Part shown: one piece after another, positions 61,660-64,000 of the stretch
Position numbering within the stretch: the stretch's first letter is position 1
Layout of the letters: the number at the start of each line of letters is the position of its first letter
Assembly (NCBI RefSeq): GCF_014638845.1
Contig: NZ_BMFP01000006.1
Span: 1 to 64,000, forward strand
From: Pontibacter amylolyticus
GTDB taxonomy: Bacteria > Bacteroidota > Bacteroidia > Cytophagales > Hymenobacteraceae
DNA length: 64,000 nt
Direction of reading: 5' to 3'
The notes under the pieces: generated by a model
Told to the model about the DNA's origin: nothing
Database searches by the model: none
What the model saw: only the letters and a program-made list of their open reading frames with translations
Position numbers and translations under genes: made by a program

Positions 61660-61926
61660 CCTGCATCGGGAGTAACGCTAACTGCCTTCCCATCCGTGTA
61701 GCGATGCCTGCAAGCAGCAAATTTGTCTGTTTCTTTACACTTAGAGATTGTAGTATGCAGGTGTTAAAATACTAAAAGGCAGGTGGTTAAACTTGTTTTT
61801 GCTATGGGTAGAAATAGTAAGCAGGTATAAAAGCAGTTTTCAGGAGCGATAGTAAAAAACTGAAATTGCAGCAAGTACGGCAGCAGTTACTGCTACCATT
61901 TTGAAAAGAGAATAAAGAGAATAACA

Positions 61927-63645
61927 ATGGCATTGAATAAATACAGCCGCATCTATACCCAGGACGACAGCCTGCCAGCCTCTCAGGCCATGCTGATCGG
62001 CGCGGGGCTTTCGGAAGCTGATCTCCGCAAACCATTTGCAGGCATTTGCTCCACAGGCTTTGATGGCAACACCTGCAACATGCACCTCAATGGCCTGGCC
62101 GATGAGGTAAAGCGTGGGGTGAACCAGGCAGGCATGGTGGGACTACGCTTCAATACCATCGGCGTGAGCGACGGCATCACCAACGGTACACCAGGTATGC
62201 GCTATTCGCTTGTGTCGAGGGAGATCATAGCCGACTCCATCGAAACCATGGCCGGCGCTCATAACTATGACGCTTTGGCCTGCGTGGTAGGCTGCGACAA
62301 AAACATGCCGGGTTCACTCATGGCCATGGCCCGCCTGAACCGTCCTTCACTCATGGTGTATGGCGGCACGATCAAAGGCGGGGAGTTCAAGGGTGAAAAG
62401 CTGAACATCGTTTCGTGCTTTGAGGCCTACGGTAAAAAGCTGAACGGGCAACTTTCAGAAGAGGATTACAGGGGCATTATCCGCAATGCCTGTCCGGGGC
62501 CGGGTGCCTGTGGGGGTATGTATACGGCCAATACCATGGCTTCTGCCGCGGAGGCCCTGGGGATGTCGGTGCCTTTCTCTTCTTCAGCGCCCGCTGCCAG
62601 CCAGTCCAAAAAGGAAGAATGCCTGAGCACAGGGGATTACCTGCTTCGTCTGCTGGAAATGGACCTGAAGCCGCAGGACATATTGGTGAGAGAGGCCTTC
62701 GAGAATGCCCTGGTCCTGATCACGGTGCTCGGAGGCTCTACCAATGCCGTTCTGCACCTGATCGCGATTGCGCATGCTGCAGGTGTAAGACTAAGCCTGC
62801 AGGATTTTCAGTCGGTGAGCGACAGGGTGCCCGTGCTGGCTGACCTGAAGCCAAGTGGAAAATACCTGATGGAAGACCTGTCTGCCGTGGGTGGCGTGCC
62901 TGCTGTGATGAAGACACTGCTGAACGAAGGTTTGATCACTGGCGATCTGCTGACAGTGACGGGCAAAACCGTGGCTGAAAACCTGGCAGGCATACGACCG
63001 CTGGGTGAGGAGCAAGACCTGCTTCGCCCGCTTTCGAACCCCATCAAGGCAGACGGACACATCCAGACCCTGTATGGCAACCTGGCTCCGGAGGGGGCGG
63101 TGGCAAAGATCTCGGGTAAAGAAGGATTAACCTTTGAAGGCCCCGCCATTGTGTTCAATTCCGAAGAAGAGCTGAACGAAGGTATAGCAGAGAGGAAGAT
63201 CAAGGCAGGCCATGTGGTGGTGATCCGCTATGTGGGTCCTAAGGGTGGACCCGGTATGCCGGAGATGCTCAAGCCTACTTCTGCCATCATGGGTGCAGGC
63301 CTGGGAGATAAAGTAGCCCTGATCACCGATGGCCGCTTCTCTGGCGGCACGCATGGCTTTGTTATTGGGCACGTTTGTCCCGAAGCTTACGACGGCGGCA
63401 CGTTGGCCCTGGTAGAGGACGGCGACTGGATCTCACTTAATGCCACGACCAACTCCATTCACCTGCATGTGGAAGACGCGCTGCTGAGCCTGCGACGCGA
63501 CAAGTGGGTAAGGCCGGCTGCAGGAGCAGCCAAAGGCGTCCTGCTCAAGTACATCAGAACCGTGAGCGACGCCAGTAAGGGATGTATAACAGATTTAGAA
63601 GAAACCCATGTCAACGAAAGAGAAACCAGCCCCGGCATTGCCTGA
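61927..63645 (+). CDS. ilvD: Dihydroxy-acid dehydratase
   Basis: 572 aa, full length. The three Fe-S-binding cysteines are in GNTCNMHL (C50), [11 protein letters not shown] (C123) and [12 protein letters not shown] (C195). Further family motifs include [13 protein letters not shown] and [18 protein letters not shown]. It converts 2,3-dihydroxy-3-methyl acids to 2-keto acids in Ile/Val synthesis. Its 3' end overlaps the ilvB start by 38 bp, so the genes are cotranscribed. Confidence 0.97.
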   Translation: MALNKYSRIYTQDDSLPASQAMLIGAGLSEADLRKPFAGICSTGFDGNTCNMHLNGLADEVKRGVNQAGMVGLRFNTIGVSDGITNGTPGMRYSLVSREIIADSIETMAGAHNYDALACVVGCDKNMPGSLMAMARLNRPSLMVYGGTIKGGEFKGEKLNIVSCFEAYGKKLNGQLSEEDYRGIIRNACPGPGACGGMYTANTMASAAEALGMSVPFSSSAPAASQSKKEECLSTGDYLLRLLEMDLKPQDILVREAFENALVLITVLGGSTNAVLHLIAIAHAAGVRLSLQDFQSVSDRVPVLADLKPSGKYLMEDLSAVGGVPAVMKTLLNEGLITGDLLTVTGKTVAENLAGIRPLGEEQDLLRPLSNPIKADGHIQTLYGNLAPEGAVAKISGKEGLTFEGPAIVFNSEEELNEGIAERKIKAGHVVVIRYVGPKGGPGMPEMLKPTSAIMGAGLGDKVALITDGRFSGGTHGFVIGHVCPEAYDGGTLALVEDGDWISLNATTNSIHLHVEDALLSLRRDKWVRPAAGAAKGVLLKYIRTVSDASKGCITDLEETHVNERETSPGIA

Positions 63646-64000
63646 TAATGCGAAAATTGTGTCAGGGGCAGAGGCAGTCATCCTCTCCCTGATGGCCGAA
63701 GGTACAGAAACAATCTTCGGCTACCCAGGCGGTGCGATCATGCCGATATACGATGCGCTCTACGATTATGCTGATCAACTCAACCACATCCTGGTGCGCC
63801 ACGAGCAGGGTGCCATTCATGCGGCACAAGGCTTTGCCAGGGTAACCGGTAAAGTAGGTGTATGCTTTGCCACCTCTGGTCCGGGGGCTACTAACCTGGT
63901 AACCGGGCTTGCGGATGCCAAGGCAGATTCTACGCCCCTGGTATGCATCACCGGACAGGTGGCAGCTCCTCTGTTGGGTACGGACGCTTTTCAGGAAGCT
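63608..64000 (+). CDS. ilvB: Acetolactate synthase large subunit (3' truncated by window end)
   Basis: 131 codons visible from ATG 63608, 38 bp inside the 3' end of ilvD in another frame. Thiamine-diphosphate enzyme N-terminal motifs: [36 protein letters not shown] (the catalytic Glu of RHEQ), [17 protein letters not shown] and [12 protein letters not shown]. It forms acetolactate/acetohydroxybutyrate. The small subunit and ilvC are probably beyond the window. Confidence 0.96.
   Translation, partial: MSTKEKPAPALPDNAKIVSGAEAVILSLMAEGTETIFGYPGGAIMPIYDALYDYADQLNHILVRHEQGAIHAAQGFARVTGKVGVCFATSGPGATNLVTGLADAKADSTPLVCITGQVAAPLLGTDAFQEA

Noticed and set aside
61660-61926. another attenuator between ilvE and ilvD
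   Set aside because: No leader peptide rich in branched-chain codons and no hairpin with T-run could be found in this gap.
1-64000. CRISPR arrays, prophage structural genes, rRNA operons
   Set aside because: No regularly spaced repeats, no phage structural or packaging motifs and no rRNA-like sequence were seen on either strand.

Overview
The window reads as a chromosome segment of a Bacteroidota bacterium. The evidence is type IX secretion/gliding genes, three susC/susD pairs, an ECF sigma/FecR pair, genes without Shine-Dalgarno sequences, and promoter-like TTG-N19-TAnnTTTG elements. Gene content and fairly high coding GC would fit a Cytophagales/Hymenobacteraceae relative such as Pontibacter; that placement is inference. 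No rRNA gene, intact tRNA gene or CRISPR array was seen.

Layout. (1) 1-3.8 kb: 3' end of a HYR-repeat adhesin with a T9SS sorting domain, then a PorP/SprF protein and a propeller-OmpA protein. (2) 4-19 kb: glycan locus 1. A ROK repressor faces an operon of a two-domain lipoprotein, an OB-fold lipoprotein, SusC/SusD, an EEP phosphodiesterase, a PafA-type phosphatase, an AGE epimerase and a FucP/NagP-type permease. The set suggests uptake and dephosphorylation of a phosphate-bearing amino-sugar glycan. (3) 19.4-33.3 kb: a segment bounded by two ~70 bp direct repeats, with a tyrosine-recombinase N-terminal fragment at the left end and a dead radC at the right end. It holds a GH109 - CBM9-like - NahK-like kinase - nucleotidyltransferase operon (GalNAc release and activation), two LacI regulators and a second SusC/SusD pair with LacI-type operators upstream. 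(4) 34-44 kb: glycan locus 3, an ECF sigma/FecR/SusC/SusD set followed by a NAGPA-type phosphodiester glycosidase, an exported PHP-domain phosphodiesterase and an exported TIM-barrel protein; again a phosphodiester theme. (5) 44-52 kb: GH1 beta-glucosidase, glycosyltransferase plus LpxH-like phosphoesterase, a relic of a POT peptide transporter, TetR, and two cold-shock-domain genes. (6) 52-64 kb: amino-acid biosynthesis: pheA and a DAHP synthase-chorismate mutase fusion; leuACDB; ilvE, ilvD and the start of ilvB.

The most striking find is regulatory. Both the pheA operon and the ilv operon are preceded by two consecutive ribosome-mediated attenuators. Each unit has a short leader peptide rich in the pathway's end products (Phe/Tyr, or Ile/Val/Leu) followed by a strong intrinsic terminator, and pairing segments that could form antiterminators are visible. 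These leaders are too short for ordinary gene calling. The leuA 5' region has a weaker, possibly related hairpin.
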